Shown: positions 37,501 through 50,900 of the stretch, in pieces
Layout: each line of letters opens with the position of its first letter
How positions within the stretch are numbered: the first letter of the stretch is position 1
Source: Membranipora membranacea
Taxonomy: Eukaryota > Bryozoa > Gymnolaemata > Cheilostomatida > Membraniporidae
Length of the DNA: 64,000 bases
Reading direction: 5' to 3'
NCBI GenBank assembly: GCA_914767715.1
Contig: OU612072.1
Location: 2,168,001 to 2,232,000 of the forward strand
Position numbers and translations under genes: made by a program
The notes under the pieces: generated by a model
What the model was told of the DNA's origin: nothing
Databases searched by the model: none
The model's input: the letters and a program-made list of their open reading frames with translations, nothing else

Positions 37501-40500
37501 CAGCAATATATAATCAGGCAGCTAGTTCTGCAGTAATTATGCAATATTTTCACATTTAGATAATTCAGAGCACATCTGGGTAAAAATGGTGTATAGTGTT
37601 AGAAATTGTCCTCCTTTGTCATCTAAGAGCTATGATGTAGCTCAGTTGGTTAGAGTGCCTGCCCTCAAATGCGCAAGTTGGAGGTCTTGGGTTCAAAACC
37701 CACAGCATGTACCGACTACTTGACTCAATTGACGCCCAGGTGTGCTCGGACCTGCCTGCAAAGTGAGAGCAACTTGGCGCCGGATACGGCGGCAACGCCC
37801 TTAAGGCACTGATATTTCTCAGTCTTCGGACAGATATAAACTTACGATTTTAACCAACAGGAGGTATTCGCGGGGCCAAGTGCTTTGCTAATCTAATAAG
37901 CAACCACTTCGAAATACTTTTAATTACTATTATATTCACATAAGTTCAAAATAAATATAGTTCCAATGACAGGAGACATTTAACAATAGTAGATAACTTC
38001 ATTTATGAATTTATACAGTTCCCTCAAGTAGATAGAAGTGCTGTTTATTAGGCTGGTACAGCACTATGCCCCATGAATACCTCATATCTACTATATGAGA
38101 AGGAAAGACAATCTCTAAGACTATTCATAATTTTTACGCAGAAGTGCTCTGAATTTTATACTACTACAGAACTAGCTACCAGCCTGTATTGATGAGGTGC
38201 TTCTGGTATCTTTAACATTAGAATTAGATTCAGATTCCGATTTGATTGCAATTTTAAGATCACACAAAAGTGTAAAAAATTCCTTTGACAGGAGCTAGTG
38301 TTAAGTTACAGTACAATCAAATTCATGTGCTGAATTGTTTGTGGTTTATTTTTCAGTCTGTAGAATACAGGAAGATATCAGATGAGTCAAAGTTGAGAGT
38401 AAAGTACTCAGCATATACAGGACTATATCTCCTCTCTGACGATACTTACTGTGCCAGATGGTATGTTGAGCTGAGGGCTATTTAAGGTCAAACGAAGGTC
38501 ATCTTTAGTTCAAGTTAAGGTCAAGTAATGCAAACAATAAACATGCATCCTCTTCCAAAATAATTGATGGCCTAATATAAAAGATCGAAATCTGTGATGT
38601 AGTTACTTTACTCTCCTCTCTGGACAGTCAGTTATAAAATAATACATTCAATCACCAATATAGGAGTTTTGTTAATTCTAGTCCTCTTATCATTATGTTA
38701 ACTATGTTTTCTAGGTCTGTGGCCATCAACGGTACAGAATGTGAACCAGCATTAGACATCATCATCTTTATTAGCGAGCCCTACCAGATATCCCGCTGGG
38801 AGAATAAACTCAGAACTAACTCATGTAAGATTTGGCCCATTTCAATCCATACTTCAGTATGTCCATGCAAGATAATCAGTTAAAAAGATAAGATGTAGAC
38901 ACGTTGACCGACCAAGTAAAAAAAGTAATCTAATATTGTTCTTGCTATTTCAGTGGAGGGGATATGTAACAGTACATTACCAGCAGGAGTTTACTCTATA
39001 GATATATATCTGGGGGCCTGTAATAGTACAGAGGACACAGTTCAGCCAACACGAGTTATTGTTGGTGATCAGACTCCATCAAGGCTTAGTGTAGAAGAAG
39101 TTAGACCAGAGACAAGTGTAGATACTAGTAAGTAACTTCTTATGCAAAACTTATTTTATCTGTCAGCTCCAAACAGAGAAAGTTAGCAATCAGGTATATC
39201 CAGGAACTATAACCATAATAAGTAATGCAACCTGTCTATAATGTGCATTATGGCATACATGTAATGTTGCAGTGTACGGTGATTTGAGTGGATTATACAA
39301 AAGTCATATTGGTAATCTCCAACACTGGAGCTGGACTTCACTCAACAGTGGTGTAGATTTAGGTGAGATACTTAGTGTGACGTATAATAAGAGATACACA
39401 GACACAGCTCTGAGGCTTACTGCTAATGGTGCTCATCTCACTGTGAAATCTGGCAGCTCAAAGTGTGGGAAATGGTGAGAAGAAAAAAAGTAGAAATGCA
39501 CTGAGTGTCTGCATGTGGTTGTGGGCTGGTATGCATGTTCTTGATGTTACCATATCTTTCAAAACTACATTTGTATAACCTTAGCAACAAAGCAGGTGAA
39601 TATCACAAGGTTTATGAGTCTGATACATCTTAGAGAACAAAATTTTATCTCAAACTTTCTGCAACTAGACTGTACAAAAGTGTATCACTAACGTCAATAT
39701 GTGTGTATCAAATTACACGCCCTTCAGTGTATCATCAACGCCAATCTGTATATATTAATAATCCCAATCTGTGTATTATTTATTCCCAACCCTCATTTAT
39801 GTATCACTAATGCCCGTGTCTGTACCACTAACGCCCATCTGTATATCACTAATGCCCGTGTCTGTACCACTAACGCCCATCTGTATATCACTAATGCCCG
39901 TGTCTGTACCACTAACGCCCATCTGTATATCACTAATGCCCGTGTCCGTACCACTAACGCCCATCTGTATATCACTAATGCCCGTGTCTGTACCACTAAC
40001 GCCCATCTGTATATCACTAATGCATGTGTCTGTACCACTAACGCCCATCTGTATATCACTAATGCATTGCTTTCGCCTTTGCAATCACCATATCATCTAT
40101 GAAAAAAAATTTGATTCACGTATTAAAAAACAGATGTGTCTCGAATTTGGCTACATTTATTTCATTTTTTTAATTATATATGGTGTGCATATTTTTCATG
40201 TTCAATACATACTTTGTCATCTATTCTTTGGTGATCAGAACTTTTTTTCAAGGTATGCATCAACCTGACTAACACTACATGTTTCATATTTTCAGGTACT
40301 TTGAGATAGACAGTGAAGAGTGTACTGATCCAGGATCGATACAAGGCGTCTACTATTTTGATTCGGTAGGAAGTGGAACTCTTCCGTTACAAGGTGATAT
40401 CTGACAAATGTTTAGTTTACAAAGCTTTATGTTGCTGACAGTTTATTTTCAATCAGGATTGATAATTTAGTTGAAGATTTGTGAGGTTGTATTAGTTACC

Positions 40501-40866
40501 AATCAATTGATTCCTTCAACATGTATCACACCCATATAGAATCATTTTGTGATGTCAGCATGTTGGAAACTGATCTCATCTTTGACATTGGTTTGTGGCC
40601 ATTCCACGACCCAAAGTGGACTAAGTCGTTTCTCTGTTGTTTCTAAGTTTTTTCTAATTTGTTTCTCTGTTGTAGTAAGTGGCGTCTGCAACGGAGTAAC
40701 TAGAGGAGCACACAGTATTGCTTACTCAATTAAGGGATGTCATCCAGGGTGGACCACACACGATATACGTACAGGCTGGGACTCATCCTTCACTGTAGTA
40801 GCTGAGGAGCTTAGAATCGACCTTTGCTATACATGTACAGGAAAACCTGCTAACTGTGGCCCATAA
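31557..40866 (+). CDS. Copy A: apple/PAN-like domain plus three CTHRC1-like domains (5' end unresolved)
   Basis: Exons 2-14: 31557-31721, 33562-33659, 34059-34149, 34457-34560, 35860-36052, 36300-36446, 36916-37025, 38357-38460, 38715-38824, 38954-39127, 39273-39474, 40296-40393, 40676-40866. All are GT-AG and in phase, encoding about 595 residues with no stop. Domains in order: an apple/PAN-like domain (TSIECLSQCVDSFPACVSV, then QCMQFS); a linker with many Cys (DDCAGDGCSEDEVC); then three domains resembling the C-terminal domain of CTHRC1. Domain 1 has LRV, CTKWYLTF, DDPQPIEM, DGTCYGLPSGDVRIDV, STGW and VLVMEV. Domain 2 has LRVKY, CARW, EGICNS and YLGAC. Domain 3 has WSWTSLNSGVDLGEI, TDTALRL, CGKWYF, SGVCNG, TGWDSS and VVAEEL. 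Vertebrate CTHRC1 is a secreted Wnt-pathway modulator; a like role here is only inference. The signal exon is missing; an in-frame ATG at 31526 could start an unspliced form. Confidence 0.83.
37127..37460 (-). repeat. Probable 3' fragment of an interspersed repeat with a CATC-type tail
   Basis: Read on the minus strand, an open frame of 60 codons (37266-37448) is followed by AATAAAA and a short tandem ATCC tail (37121-37140). An A-rich or microsatellite tail after an open frame is typical of truncated non-LTR elements. The encoded peptide carries no motif I can name. Confidence 0.4.
37496..38199. mobile_element. TIR element, copy 1 (non-autonomous), in copy A intron 8
   Basis: Ends are inverted: the left end carries CAATATATAATCAGG and CTAGTTCTGCAG, the right end is its imperfect inverse. 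Both flanking portions match the element at 54515-55500 (for example GGAGACATTTAACAATAGTAG and CAAGTAGATAGAAGTG). The middle holds a SINE. No transposase frame is seen. Confidence 0.7.
37629..37820 (+). mobile_element. tRNA-derived SINE, copy 2
   Basis: A tRNA-like head with A-box TAGCTCAGTTGGTTAGAG and B-box GGGTTCAAAACCC is followed by a body with CCAGGTGTGCTCGGACCT, GCAAAGTGAGAGCAA and CCTTAAGGCA. The body matches the element at 5030-5216 (opposite strand). It is nested inside the TIR element at 37496-38199. Confidence 0.8.
39680..40065. repeat. 42-bp minisatellite, about 6 copies, made of two 21-bp halves
   Basis: The array from about 39802 to 40065 repeats two related 21-base halves, one beginning CACTAATGCCCGTGTC and the other CACTAACGCCCATCTG. 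Degenerate related units extend back to about 39680. The length is a multiple of 3, which keeps several frames open on both strands; these are not genes. It lies in copy A intron 12. Confidence 0.9.
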
Positions 40867-42220
40867 TCAGTCCCTATCTAAAAAGTATATGGCAGGCTTA
40901 CACACGAGTGATAACACCAAAGTAAAGAGACGAACTTCACAACGGATTCTTATTCCGGGAGATTGTAAAAAACTTGCTTCTTATTGCCATTTTGACATTA
41001 GAATCATTATTTTCAATTTCCTGCTTCAATATATCATGCTATTGTTATGGTGTAGTTTTATGCTTGTTCTTCTAGAACAGGATATTGCACCATCCTATTT
41101 ATTCTGAGACCCGCAAATCTTGAATTATGTTGACATTATGTAATCAGGTTGACCAAAACTGCCAGTTTTTCCCACATGATATCCCCAGTGCCTGTAATTA
41201 TGGCGGTTTTGGTCTGTTTTGTTTTGGCCTATAATTTCGTAAATATTAGGATTATAAGGCTGAAATATGCCCACATCATTTTTAAATGCATGCAGAATTA
41301 AATGTGATACATCTATGTGCGTGCGTAGCTTATAAGACTATATTCAAATTGGGATTTCTTTCAGTTAGGTTAATTTTTTCTCCTTGAGAAGATTGAATTA
41401 CTCTAATTTGTGTCATATCCGTACACCGCCTCATACAAGACTGATATGCCATGAATGCTTTCGTCTTCTAACAAGGTATTGACATTTATCAATCAATACG
41501 GAATCTCGAAAACAAATACCGTTTTGTATAATGTAAATGTTAACATGACCAATAACACACAAAGTTACATCCTGCAGTTATGAGATTTATAGAGGATACA
41601 TCATTGCCATCAGGATATCATAAGTAAATAAAACTGTGAGAATCTCACAATAAGTTGTAAACAATACCAGTTGGACGGCAACATGAATTATACTCAAGCA
41701 TAACTGTGCTCGGTATGATGATTCTCACTATGTGACACTTACTTATTTACATGCGATCTCATTTGATTCGATCAAACACTTGACTCAAGAGCATGCCTTT
41801 TAATTCTTATCAAGTTTAACATCAAACGCAATTCAACTTAGACAATGCATGTCTTATTTCAACAAGTTATACTTTCTAGTTAATGATGCCATGCATGCTC
41901 GATTTAATTCATTTAACTAAATTAGTTGATGGTATAGATAATCCAACCAAATGTTATACTGTGCCATTATCAAATAATAAGGCAAGTTCTATTTCCCTAT
42001 AAATATCACTAACGTACAATAAATGAAAATATTATGATAACAACTTGTAAAACTTTCATGTTTAAAAAAACTGACCTGTCTCCAACTGAAGTTGCAAACA
42101 ATGAGCCCTTACATTGGTGTACCATGCTCTTATATAGCATGGTTCCAGACACCTTAGAAAAACTGCTGACGCACACCAGCAAAAAAAACAAGAATAAAAC
42201 ACAATTTTCAATTGCCGCAA
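40867..42220. other. Intergenic region between copies A and B
   Basis: No exon or recognisable repeat is visible apart from short AT-rich runs. The nearest AATAAA after the copy A stop is at 41627-41632, about 760 bases away, so the 3' end of copy A is not resolved. Confidence 0.4.
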
Positions 42221-42224
42221 AAAG

Positions 42225-42298
42225 AGGGTTGATCGGCCGCAAGAGTGGGTTGATCGGCCGCATGAGTGGGTTGATCGGCCACAAGAGTTGGTTGGTGT
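42225..42298 (+). repeat. 24-bp tandem repeat
   Basis: Three copies of a unit containing GGGTTGATCGGCCGCAAGAGT lie about 0.5 kb upstream of the copy B start codon. They account for the short open frames on either strand here. Confidence 0.8.
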
Positions 42299-42432
42299 AA
42301 GTCAGACATTATGCTAATTCTGAATTGTCTCTGTTGGCGCCACCTTTACTGCATTGTCAGGGTTGTCACGGCTCTGGCGTTAGGGTGGCACCGGTATTAA
42401 GAATAGAATTTAGATTTGCATATGTTTGCCTG

Positions 42433-42571
42433 TCCCCGATTCGAGGTGTTACGCACTGGCAGGTAACTGCGTGTCCTCAAGTCGAGGTGATATGCACTGG
42501 CTGGTAACTGCGTGTCCTCAAGTCGAGGTGATATGCACTGGCTGGTAACTGCGTGTCCTCAAGTCGAGGTT
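42433..42571 (+). repeat. 41-bp tandem repeat upstream of copy B
   Basis: About 3.4 units of 41 bases, each with GTCCTCAAGTCGAGGT and GCACTGGCTGGTAACTGC. Each unit contains a small palindrome (CCTCAAGTCGAGG). The array ends about 230 bases before the copy B start codon. Confidence 0.85.
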
Positions 42572-45500
42572 TGAGTGTACTGTTGTTGATATAGAAATTA
42601 TCCTGTTTGCTGCTGTGTATGCGACATCTGCACTCCCTTAGTTGCAATCGTCCTCGATTGCTATGACATGTCACATGATCTGGCATCTAGATGCAACAAC
42701 TGAGTAAACAAATGAAATGATTTTTGATATGCCACTTACAATTAAATTGTTCACTAAAAGCTCACTTTATTTTATAAATGTGAAGAGGCTTATGACACAA
42801 GATGGCAGGTGCTGACTTCTGTCGTATAGATCTGACTTATAATAATCTCATCATCTCTACTCTTATTATCTTCTCATTATTTGGATTAACAGATGCTGAC
42901 AGCAGCAGTCTCCGTAAGTCTAATCCCATGTCTTAATATATCAGGTAAAAAGATCCATTTTTTGTGTTAACTGGCTGCTTTGTATAATTGATTGGGACAC
43001 ATCAAAGTAATCAAGTTTGATTCCAGTTTTGACGCTGACATTATACCTTACCAGTCAGGTCCAAACACGCTCTGAATTTTGTTTGCCAATTCTCTTCACA
43101 GCAACATCTACCATCCAACGCTGAGATCAATGATGTAGTTTGCACTATGTGCCTATGGGTGACTGAGGAATAGGAGCAAGAATATTATTCCAATCTCAAA
43201 CCTTATCTCTATGTTTCAGAGTTGGCAAACAGCACATGTGGTAATAAGATATATATATATGATAGTGTACGGATCTAAAGCTACAAGCACTGTATATTTC
43301 CGGACATCTATCGAGTGCCTGAGTCAATGTGTGAACAGGTTCCCTGCCTGTGTCTCTGTTTATCGCAATGATCAAGGTGAGAAAGTAATTTATATGGTAG
43401 CAGTGGCCATAGTGTGTCCACTTTTAAATGGGACGTGTCTTAGTCATTAAAAAGTTAAATGGGTAACCTAATTCAATGATTTTTAATGTCAGTTGAGTTG
43501 ATTCAATTGATTTCATATCACCAGGAGACTTTTTACAAGTTGAACATTTGGATCTAGCTCCATATCATTTATAAATCAGCGGAATACTCCCTCTACATTT
43601 TTTTATATTTAGTGTAGGACTGAAAGTATAAGTGAAGATGTTTCAACAAATTCTTCACTGCTTACAAATCAATAATCAATGATGCTTGTCAACAGAAATA
43701 AAATTGAATCACAAAAACAGTAGTATTGATATAAAGTATTGATAGGATAAAAATGAGAATTGTTGACCGTTACTTTGTGAAAAATTACAATCCTAGATGT
43801 TGCAACTAATTTTGATTACTTTGGATTCGAATTAAGTTCCCTTGCAAGTGACTTAGGCAGACGGATAACTTAGCTCTGTTTTGACTGCCATGAAAATGCT
43901 TTTTAACTGTACACACATCCGAACAGAATTTATTTATTTATTGTTGCCAAAAAAATATAACCCCCAACAAATATTCAGGATACCATTTGGATGCGTCCAA
44001 AAACACTAGAAATTCTTTGGCAAGCCTTTGAGCTTCTGCCATCTACAGAAAAAAGTAAAAATTTGTCTGCTTGTGAGGTCGTTGAATGATTCTCTCAGAC
44101 ATGATCTCTGAATATTTCAAAGTCTGCCTTGGAAAATAACTCTTTCCACCAGCACTATTATTGACATCGCCATCACTGTTGATAATGACCTACAAATTTC
44201 TGTGTACTATTACCAAGGGAATATTCTAATTGTCAAACATATATGTGTTCGCAGGTCAATGTATGCAGGTCAGTAGTATAAATATCTCAAACTTTGAAGA
44301 TGACTCCACTCCTTACTCTGGAGTGTATATGAAGCTAGGCGCTGTCTTAGAGGTAAGTCAGATTAAAATATGATAAGACCCGATTCCCTGAGATCATCAT
44401 TATTCAAGATGTGTTAATGTTCTCAAATTTTACTATTCAACTGTATGTAAGTCAGATTGAATGCTAGCTCAGCTCTGTTGAGTTGCGACATTTGCATAGT
44501 TAGTGGGTTTGAGCATTTGCAACGTTTTGACGTTTGCAACGTTTGTGGGTACAACATACCTACTGGTTATCGGTGGAGGGAGACCAACCCCAAATACAGG
44601 CAAACTGGACCACACTTTTTCTACCGATAACTTATCTTTATCGATAGAATGACGACTGTGCAGGAGATGGATGCTCAGAAGATGAAGTTTGCCTGGAAGG
44701 ATGTGGAGACAACTTATTACCATCACCTGCATGTGTCAGTAAGTGTAAGGGCGACACCACGATAAGTAGTAGCAACAATTGTTGTGGTAGGCGTAGCAGT
44801 AGTCTAGGCGCTCAAACCGCTACAATGTGAGTGAGTGTTATTTCATTATCAACCACTCAAAATGAGTGGTTGACAATGAATTGCCATTGCAGTGCTGTAG
44901 CAAAAGTGCCGTAGCAACAGCTGCAGTGGCAGCATCAGTTAATTTTGAGTACAAAGAAGAGAGTTGTGATACATTTATTGTATGAGATATGTAGGACTTA
45001 ACGTATTACATGTTATAGAGAAAGTGAGAGAGAACTGTGACTCGAGACCAGAATTTGATAATATAAGACATTACTGGGCATCATGGCAAGATGATGGCAG
45101 GGATAGTGGTACTGTGCTGGTGAGTATAGCCGGGTCACCTATTAAAACTACTTTTATTTTTGACCTGGCGACAGTAAATTTAGGCCATTTTCAACCAGTC
45201 CAGTTAGAATCTGATTGAGTTTAATATGGCAATGTTGTTATGGATTACAGCTTGTTTTTGATCTGCCGGTAAAAACCATGAAAAAAAATTGTGTTTGCGT
45301 AATGATCAGGTACTTTAGAGTGACATTGAGCTTTGATATGCATGGAGACACAACAATCATATACGCATCATTCATTCAGGTAATTAGGACACAACCACAA
45401 AGACAGCATTTTCTTTTTGGTTTCAGTATCTCACCTACCCCAAGCTAAGTGACATGAGTGTGTTGAGGGTGATAGCTTTTATGACAGTTCGATCCGATGG

Positions 45501-47999
45501 AGCCAACAAATGTGCCAAGTGGTATTTTACCTTCAATGACAACCCATGTAATGATCCTCAGCCAATAGAGATGCAGAATTATCTTCTCCGCGATATCACC
45601 TACTTAGCTAATATGGACCGTAAGAATATTTATAAGAATGTTTAGATTTTCACTCTTCAAATTAACAGGCTTCAACTCTTCGACTTTCAGACCTCACATT
45701 GTTCATGCTACAGTATTTTTCGCATTTTCAATTTACTGGCTTCACTCCTTCGATCTGCACGCATTGTCCCGATCCTCATCTTCAGTTTTGGCATTGACCA
45801 CTTTTTGATGTTACTGTCCTGACAGTGGTTGAGGACTGTGCTCTTCGCCCTGTCTTCAATACTTATTGAGTCCTAGCAAGAATTACAAGACTGAGGGGCA
45901 GTAGACCATCCTGATAAGGCAGCCATACAAACATGCATCGATGTTGCAGATTGCAGGTGTCTTTGAAGGTTGTGGTTGCCACCGGTTTTAGGAGGAAGCA
46001 GTGTTGACATTGTGATAGTGTGCTAGCCGTTATATCTCATTTTTAATGTGCAGTCTATGTTAAAATCCATTATGCTCCTAAAACTCGCTATGTAATACAA
46101 GAGTTTTTGATCACAGGCTGCACAGTCTCTAGACTAATATAAGAAGGAGATAATTCATTATCAAGTGTTGAGAATTAAAAAGCAAGCGAAACCTTTATAG
46201 CTCTCTCCACCCTATCATTTTACTTTTTTCATTATGTGAATGATAACTTAAATGATTTGATACCCGAAATTCCCACCCTAAAATTTTCTTTTGCTTTTTA
46301 CCTACTGAATTATCATTCCCATATGAATTGGTATAAATCGACCTTCATTATTGATTTATAATAGTATCCCTTCTCCTCTAGTGGATGGTACATGTTACGG
46401 CCTGTCAGCAGGAGATGTGAGGATTGATGTGAAGATTGGCACATGTGAGGGTGTGGGTATGGCCAATACACATACTGGACATGTAGCCCCTAAATCAGTT
46501 CTAGTCATGGAGGTGACAGATAGATCAGGTATAATAAAACTGCAAACATGTCGCGTTATGTGTGACGCGATGTCACACGGGACTAAAATATAAATTACCT
46601 GAATTATGACGTTGCATTTGTATTAGATTAATCTGAACAAATAGAATTTTTTGCTCATAAATTTGTTTCCTCATGCAACGAGTATTAGAGCCATACTTGA
46701 GGGATATCTCTCTCTTGCATAGGTAGTTTTGTTAATAATATCTTGTTCAGACTTTGAAAGTCATACCTGTTGTTCTCCAAACTACTTGATAAATGGTTTT
46801 TTGTATTCTTTTTCTGTATAAAACTGCTTTACAATATATTCAGCCAAAATCCAAAAAAAATTATTGTTTGTACCTGGTTCAATAGTGCTGTATCACTTGT
46901 ACCCTACACGTTTTTGAATTTTCAAATTAACCCTATAGCCGACCTAGTCTTGTATCTACTGACCCGTTCCATCCTTATCCATGCAACACAAGTGACACCG
47001 ACGATAGGTCTCTATAAGTGCCATGTGTGATTTCTGCTGCAATACAGACAGTTTGTTGTATCTTTAGTGATCACCTAGTATTTCAGATCTTGGCGGCTAC
47101 TTCGTTTCCAAAAGCAGTAGAGTACCTTTGTACTATCATGCAGAAGGGGCAAAAAGTAGAATGCACGACCACTGATTTATAATCATCGATTAGAGGAAAA
47201 TTTCTGACTCGGACCAAGCATATGGAAATTTATGTATAATTGCTGGAAACCATTTCTCAGCTTTGATTGGTCCAAAAGTTCAGTAGGCCTATTGCCGACC
47301 CCTTGTATGTATTTTCAAATGTCAATACTGGGATGTCAGACAATGTTAAAGCTGCCAAAATTTTTAGCTAGATTCAATTACTTGCACAAAATTATATGGA
47401 AATGTAATTTCTTCACAAATAGCCTTACTGTGTATTTTACCTTTAATCCATTAATTCCATAGACTTAATAATAATAATAATTATTATTATTAATAATTAT
47501 TATTAAGTCTATGATTAATTCATATAAATATGCACAGCGCATGCATTATAGCCCGTCAGCTCACATCAACAAGGATAATTCTAGCTTCTGAGGAAATTTG
47601 ACATGAAGTCCTCTCTTGTTTTAGACTCTCAGAAACTCTGCACATCAGCAGTCAGCTTCAACTACAAGTATGAGTCATGGGTAGATGACCTTGACATTAC
47701 ACAGAACTTCACTGATTCAAGCTACCTTATCAAGGTATTTATTGACTAGCTTCATTAACCAATTTCTTCATATTACGTTGTGACATTACGTCAAGTCATA
47801 AGCCAATTTGTTTTAATACTAGAATAGAAACTACAGGATTTGTGATTCCTAATGATTTCTCGCGAGGCATACTGATTTTTAGGTTTTATAAATACGCTCT
47901 ATCAATTAATTTTACAACTGTCACACCCCATTTTACAACTGAGAATAGTAGCTTTGTATATCAACCCAAGCTCAATCTACAATTGTTGTGAGCGACGCA

Positions 48000-50900
48000 G
48001 CAAGCAGCAATAAAAACTGCTCTGACATTGTTTTTAGTAAAACCTATACTAGTAATATTTAACAAATGATAAAAAATTTTCACCAAGCGCGGAAAAAGAA
48101 TAGCAGTGACTTAGACTCGGATAGTACTTCATCTTCCTCTGAACCTACACTGGTTTTCACAATGAAGCCTAATTCAACTGAGGAACATGTCAACCAAGTG
48201 CCATTTTATCTGGACAAGATAAATGCCATCCAGAAGAAGCTGAATAGTACCTTTAACCAAACATCAACTATAGAAGTTAAGGGCACTACCAAAAACCCGC
48301 AGATAGTGATTTTATGTAACACCGCTGCATTCGAGTGGATCAATACTTCACTAGCAAACTTTCTCAAAACTAAAGACATTGAAGGTGTGTGTTCTAAGTT
48401 AACTGTTGATAAAAGTGGAGCATGTATAAGTGTTTCGAAAAAGCTAAAAAAAAAGGAAAAAAAAGTTTATACTATCAACTTTTTTAATACGACATCCACT
48501 ATTTTGGTGAACGGAAATTCAGATATTAACTATTTCATGGCTCACTACGAGGAACTAATGTCTAAGATGCCTCATCACGTTGATGATGCTGCCAACCAGG
48601 ATTACCAATCAATCGGCCACACAGCTCTGGCTAGTGTAAAAAACTATGAAAGAGATAGCTTCTCAGACGAAAGTAATATGGATACATCAATCAATAGTCC
48701 ATCTTTCACACATAGCAAAGATAAAGCTACTGAGCCATCGCTCCCAACTCACCCTGTCCCATCAACTTCATCAAACATTGAAAGTGAGTCATCAAAGAGT
48801 TTGCCTTCCCATCCCACCACCCCATCCCAACAGAGCCCAGTCAAAAACCAGAGCCCAATCAATAATACCGCCAGTCCTATATCACCCATCCCCAACACCT
48901 CATCTCCTATTATCCAGTCTGACATAGATATCACTCATGTTCAAACCGCTATAACAAATTCCTCTCCCATCAACCAACAGCTTAAATCTGCAACCTTTAA
49001 CAGGAGACAAGCTGAGACAGGAATACATGACCAACTCACTCCACCAAAGAAATCAAGAGAAAAATCAAGATCAAGATCTCCTCACAATAAATCGATCCCT
49101 CCACCAATCTCTGACGTAAGTTCTTACCCACCAATTTCTTCACCACCTACCAAAATTCCAGACTGCAGTCTAGATATGTGCAAGGCTTTGAACAAGTCAC
49201 TGCAGTCAAGAATTTAAGAAGAGGTAGTCAATAACCAGGCCAAGATCATCCAACAAATGCAGGAGAGCAGAAACATCGGACCATTAACCAATGACACATT
49301 AAGTGCTCACCTGAGCCATTTCTCAGAAACTATGGAGCAGAAATTTAACCATCAACTGTCCTGTGTAAAACAACAACTGGAATATTCCATCAACCAGAAA
49401 TTTGGAACGTATGCAGAGGTTGCTGGAAAAACACAAAGTCACGACACTGGTGCTCATGTTTCCCCCTCCATACCAACACCACACACTTCCACTCAACAAA
49501 ACCAGGCAAATCCTTTATCCCGACCACTATCCTTCTAATCCCACTGCCGGCCTTCCCATTCACCACACCATAATGGATCACCAAACAATAATACCCTTCA
49601 CAGCAGAAAGTCAAAACTCAAATCATCCAGTAAGGACCAACACAGCTCAGACCATCCACAGTCAACGCATAGAGAACCATTTGCACCTGAAAGAAACATT
49701 ATCATTAATATTGAGAAAGACTCAGCTTTCCATTTAAATTACAACCAAGATATTGCTCGACAAGGGATCTGCAAACATTATGGTCTAGTGATTGTAGAAA
49801 AAATAACGCCATATAAGTTTAAGTCAGATCATCCAAAACTGGCCATTCAATTTAGAGATACTGCTGCAGCTATATAAATTGTAACGGAATGGAATTGTCT
49901 CCTCTTTGGTTGATCGACTGCAAGGAGACCACAAGACCCCAAGACTCAGAATTTAAACAGTGCCATGATGTACAATGTCCCTAAAGAAGGCAGTAACAAT
50001 GATATAGAGCGAGATGTCAAAGCAGTTTATCCGGAGGCCACTATTGAGAGACCTTGAGCACTGTGAAGGTAAAATTCGCATAACAAACCGACCTGAAACA
50101 CGCTATACACAATGGTATACCACTCAAATCTTTATTCATATATTGCCACCTATCAGAAATTTCAACTCCAAATGTCTAGTTATTTTACTCAAGGCATGAA
50201 AATAGCTCATCTAAATATTAGAGGGCTTACAAGCAAAATTGATGAAGTTAAAAAGATCTTACATGAAAATGATCTTGATATTTTTTGTTTATCTGACACT
50301 TTTCTAAATGAGTCTAAATCAAATAGTTTTTTCCATATATTGAACTATAATATTGTAAGACAGGATAGGGATACTGGTCAAAGAGGGGTTTGCTATGCTA
50401 CATACATGTTGGTATTTCATTCGAAGAGATAAATGTTGCGAACCATTCAATGCCTGAGTCAATTACTTTGAAAATCTCCCAAACCCACTCACAATCTTTT
50501 TTAACATGCTTTGTTTATCGCCCACCTAGCGCACTTGTTGATTGGAACCATGTCTTCACTCATTACATCGAGAACATTGTATCAATTTGCAGGGAAGTAA
50601 TCATTTTGGGTGATTTTAATGTTGACCTCAGTCATAACAGCACATTGGTCAGGTGGTTTAGAAATGTCATAAATCCACTAGGACTTACACAACTAATAAA
50701 GGATTTTACAAGAATTGCAGAAAACTCTGAATCTATCATTGATCACATATACACCAACCAACCAGCCAATGTTCGTTCTAGCTTAGTTCTGAAATACTCT
50801 TTAAGTGATCATTTTTTGGTTATGGCAATACGAAAAAAGAGTGTTGTAAAATCAGAAAAAAGAATTAAGATAAATTTCAACAATTATAGCAAATTTACCA

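Noticed and set aside
37629-37705. A functional tRNA gene
   Set aside because: A- and B-boxes are good but the anticodon arm and acceptor stem do not pair well, and the unit continues into a body shared with another locus, as in a SINE.
39701-40268. Long repetitive open frames on both strands
   Set aside because: They come from the 42-bp minisatellite inside a copy A intron and end in AT-rich intron sequence.
45308-45380. An extra exon in copy B between exons 5 and 6
   Set aside because: An acceptor-like CAG, a short open stretch and a donor-like GTAATT are present, but copies A and C have no counterpart, and the frame following exon 5 hits a stop at once.
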